A stretch of DNA of 43,193 nt from Bacteroidia bacterium (GTDB lineage: Bacteria; Bacteroidota; Bacteroidia; J057; JAIXKT01). Every line of letters starts with the position of its first letter. Within the stretch, counting starts at the first letter, position 1. The notes beneath the pieces are model-generated. The model did not search any database. It was given only the letters and a program-made list of their open reading frames with translations, and had not been told where the DNA came from. The translations under genes were made by a program, and so were the position numbers. Positions 42,109 to 43,193 of the stretch are shown here, piece by piece. Location: NCBI GenBank assembly GCA_026932145.1, contig JAIXKT010000001.1:109786-152978 (forward strand), read 5' to 3'.

Positions 42109-42808
42109 CACAGACATTACGCGTCCGTGTATCTACATAGTTCCTACCCCCATAGGAAACTTAGAGGATATTACTTTCCGAGCAATAAGGATATTGCAAG
42201 AAGCGGATGTAATCGCTGCTGAAGATACCCGCGTTACCCAGCATCTGCTAAAGCATTACGCCATCCAAACCCCGATGATCTCAATTCATGGCCATAATGA
42301 ACATAAAAAAGTCCCACAAATCCTACAAGATGTTCTGGATAAAAAGCTCATCTTAGCTGTAGTCTCAGATGCCGGCACTCCCGGAATATCAGATCCCGGT
42401 TTTTTGATAATCAGAGAGGCTATTTTAAAAAATATCCCCATAACTTGCTTGCCAGGCCCTACTGCCCTCATTCCCGCCTTAGTAATGAGCGGATTCCCCT
42501 GCGACAGATTTGTGTATGAAGGATTCTTGCCAGCCAAAAAAGGTCGAAAAAAAAGAATAGAACAACTAAAACACGAACACCGAACGATTGTGCTTTACGA
42601 ATCTGTTCACCGAATCTTCCAAACACTACAAGACTTGTCAGAAGAACTGGGAAAAGACTGTCCAGCAGCTATTTGCCGTGAAATCAGCAAAAAATTTGAA
42701 CAAGTGCTAAGAGGTACTCTTGAAGAACTAACCTCCTTAAACCAACACAAAATAGCCGAAAAAGGCGAATTTGTCATTATCCTCACTCCCCAACCCAAAA
42801 GCAGCTAA
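42083..42808 (+). CDS. rsmI: 16S rRNA (cytidine-1402-2'-O)-methyltransferase
   Basis: About 241 residues. RsmI methylates the ribose of C1402 in the ribosomal decoding centre. CIYIVPTPIGNLEDITFRAI (~16-35) is the family's signature start, with AAEDTRVTQHLL, VSDAGTPGISDPG (~103-115, the SAM-binding loop) and CLPGPTALIPALVMSG next. FVYEGFLPAKKGRKKRI, IVLYESVHRI and AICREISKKFEQVLRGTL complete the tetrapyrrole-methylase fold. The frame opens at a TTG at 42050, but the ATG at 42083 is better placed and overlaps the KdsC-type gene by 26 bp. It is the last gene of the run. Confidence 0.93.
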   Translation: METKTAIGNTDITRPCIYIVPTPIGNLEDITFRAIRILQEADVIAAEDTRVTQHLLKHYAIQTPMISIHGHNEHKKVPQILQDVLDKKLILAVVSDAGTPGISDPGFLIIREAILKNIPITCLPGPTALIPALVMSGFPCDRFVYEGFLPAKKGRKKRIEQLKHEHRTIVLYESVHRIFQTLQDLSEELGKDCPAAICREISKKFEQVLRGTLEELTSLNQHKIAEKGEFVIILTPQPKSS

Positions 42809-42957
42809 CCCATTTTTATCCTAAAACAGATTTACACAAAAGAAGCGTAACCAAAGATAACTGCCGTTAGCTGCTAAAAAGCAAATTGTGGCTCAGATGG
42901 TTAATCCTTTTTCTGAACCATAACCGGAAATAGAAGGCGTAATACGATAATGATATT

Positions 42958-43193
42958 TTAATTAGACCAAAATGTATCTATATTCATATATTTGAATGTG
43001 CATATAGACATTACCATTTGAGGGCTTAGGTTCTTTATTGCTTGGTCAAAGAATGTGCTGATTTGTTCTAAATTTTCGAAATGTTTATTGGTAAACTTTC
43101 TTTTGATATGTTGCCATATCTTTTCAGCAGGGTTTAACTCTGGGCTGTAAGGAGGTAGAAATAATAGGAAGATATTTTTTGGAATGATTAGTT
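42958..43193 (-). CDS. IS630-family transposase, C-terminal fragment (cut by window edge)
   Basis: On the minus strand an open frame enters from the right edge and ends at TAA 42958-42960, giving 77 residues. It contains FLPPYSPELNPAEKIWQHIK, the C-terminal DDE-domain signature of IS630/Tc1-mariner transposases (usual form PPYSPxLNPIExxW), with the last catalytic Glu in the NPAE motif. The tail KNLSPQMVMSMC is also typical. The upstream two-thirds, with the first two Asp, are outside. I cannot locate the terminal inverted repeat or TA target duplication in the 150 bp between rsmI and the stop, nor tell whether the element is intact. Confidence 0.85.
   Translation of the reverse strand, partial: LIIPKNIFLLFLPPYSPELNPAEKIWQHIKRKFTNKHFENLEQISTFFDQAIKNLSPQMVMSICTFKYMNIDTFWSN

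Noticed and set aside
1-42808. tRNA, rRNA or other structured RNA genes besides the riboswitch
   Set aside because: I read the intergenic stretches for cloverleaf ends and TPsiC-like boxes and found none I could support; no covariance search was run.

Overview
The window reads as chromosomal DNA of a member of the Bacteroidota. Four signals support this. Secreted proteins carry T9SS-type or CHU/FlgD-like C-terminal domains. Many genes are preceded by the Bacteroidota promoter motif TAnnTTTG, and classical Shine-Dalgarno sites are scarce. There is a multidomain lamin-tail-domain exoprotein, and the composition is AT-rich. I cannot name a genus. Most genes are housekeeping or envelope genes; no plasmid, prophage or CRISPR signature is seen. 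The only mobile element is a transposase fragment cut by the right edge.

Layout. 1-3.5 kb: the tail of a family-2 glycosyltransferase, a TetR regulator, a divergent mnmD-like tRNA methyltransferase and an unknown membrane coiled-coil protein. Between tetR and mnmD lies an array of five evenly spaced palindromes. 3.5-5.2 kb: a phosphopantetheinyl transferase overlapping metF. 5.2-16.2 kb (minus strand): ruvB, a 1666-residue exoprotein with five lamin-tail domains and a 795-bp tandem duplication, a ChoD-like GMC oxidoreductase and mfd. 16.4-18.7 kb: an EamA transporter, a polyprenyl diphosphate synthase and a small ABM-type protein, closed by a strong bidirectional hairpin terminator. 18.8-22 kb (minus): a cobalamin riboswitch, a BtuB-like TonB receptor and a DUF4465/T9SS secreted protein, which together look like a vitamin B12 uptake operon.

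22-24 kb: a phosphoglucose/phosphomannose isomerase and an MCE (MlaD-like) protein. 24-31.7 kb: a polysaccharide locus (glycosyltransferase, Wzz-like chain-length protein, O-antigen ligase/polymerase-like protein, GT-C-like membrane protein, PAP2 phosphatase) with a stand-alone response regulator and a receiver-PAS-histidine kinase. 32-35.2 kb: an SF1 SMUBP2-like helicase and a Sua5-type threonylcarbamoyl-AMP synthase. 35.5-42.8 kb: a plus-strand run of terC, aroK, floA, murD, a DUF2147 protein, an ABC-2 permease, a KdsC-type phosphatase and rsmI. 43 kb: the C-terminus of an IS630-type transposase on the minus strand.

Most notable: (1) the helically phased operator array at 1227-1376; (2) a biotinyl/lipoyl-like domain fused in front of the KdsC phosphatase; (3) a recurring arrangement in which the TAnnTTTG box ends either 4-8 or 14-15 nt before the start codon, implying leaderless or near-leaderless mRNAs and correcting several starts to GTG/TTG; (4) the B12 operon with a DUF4465 T9SS cargo; (5) a terminator whose T-tract runs into the murD start codon. 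All statements come from reading by eye; no alignment, folding or database search was run.
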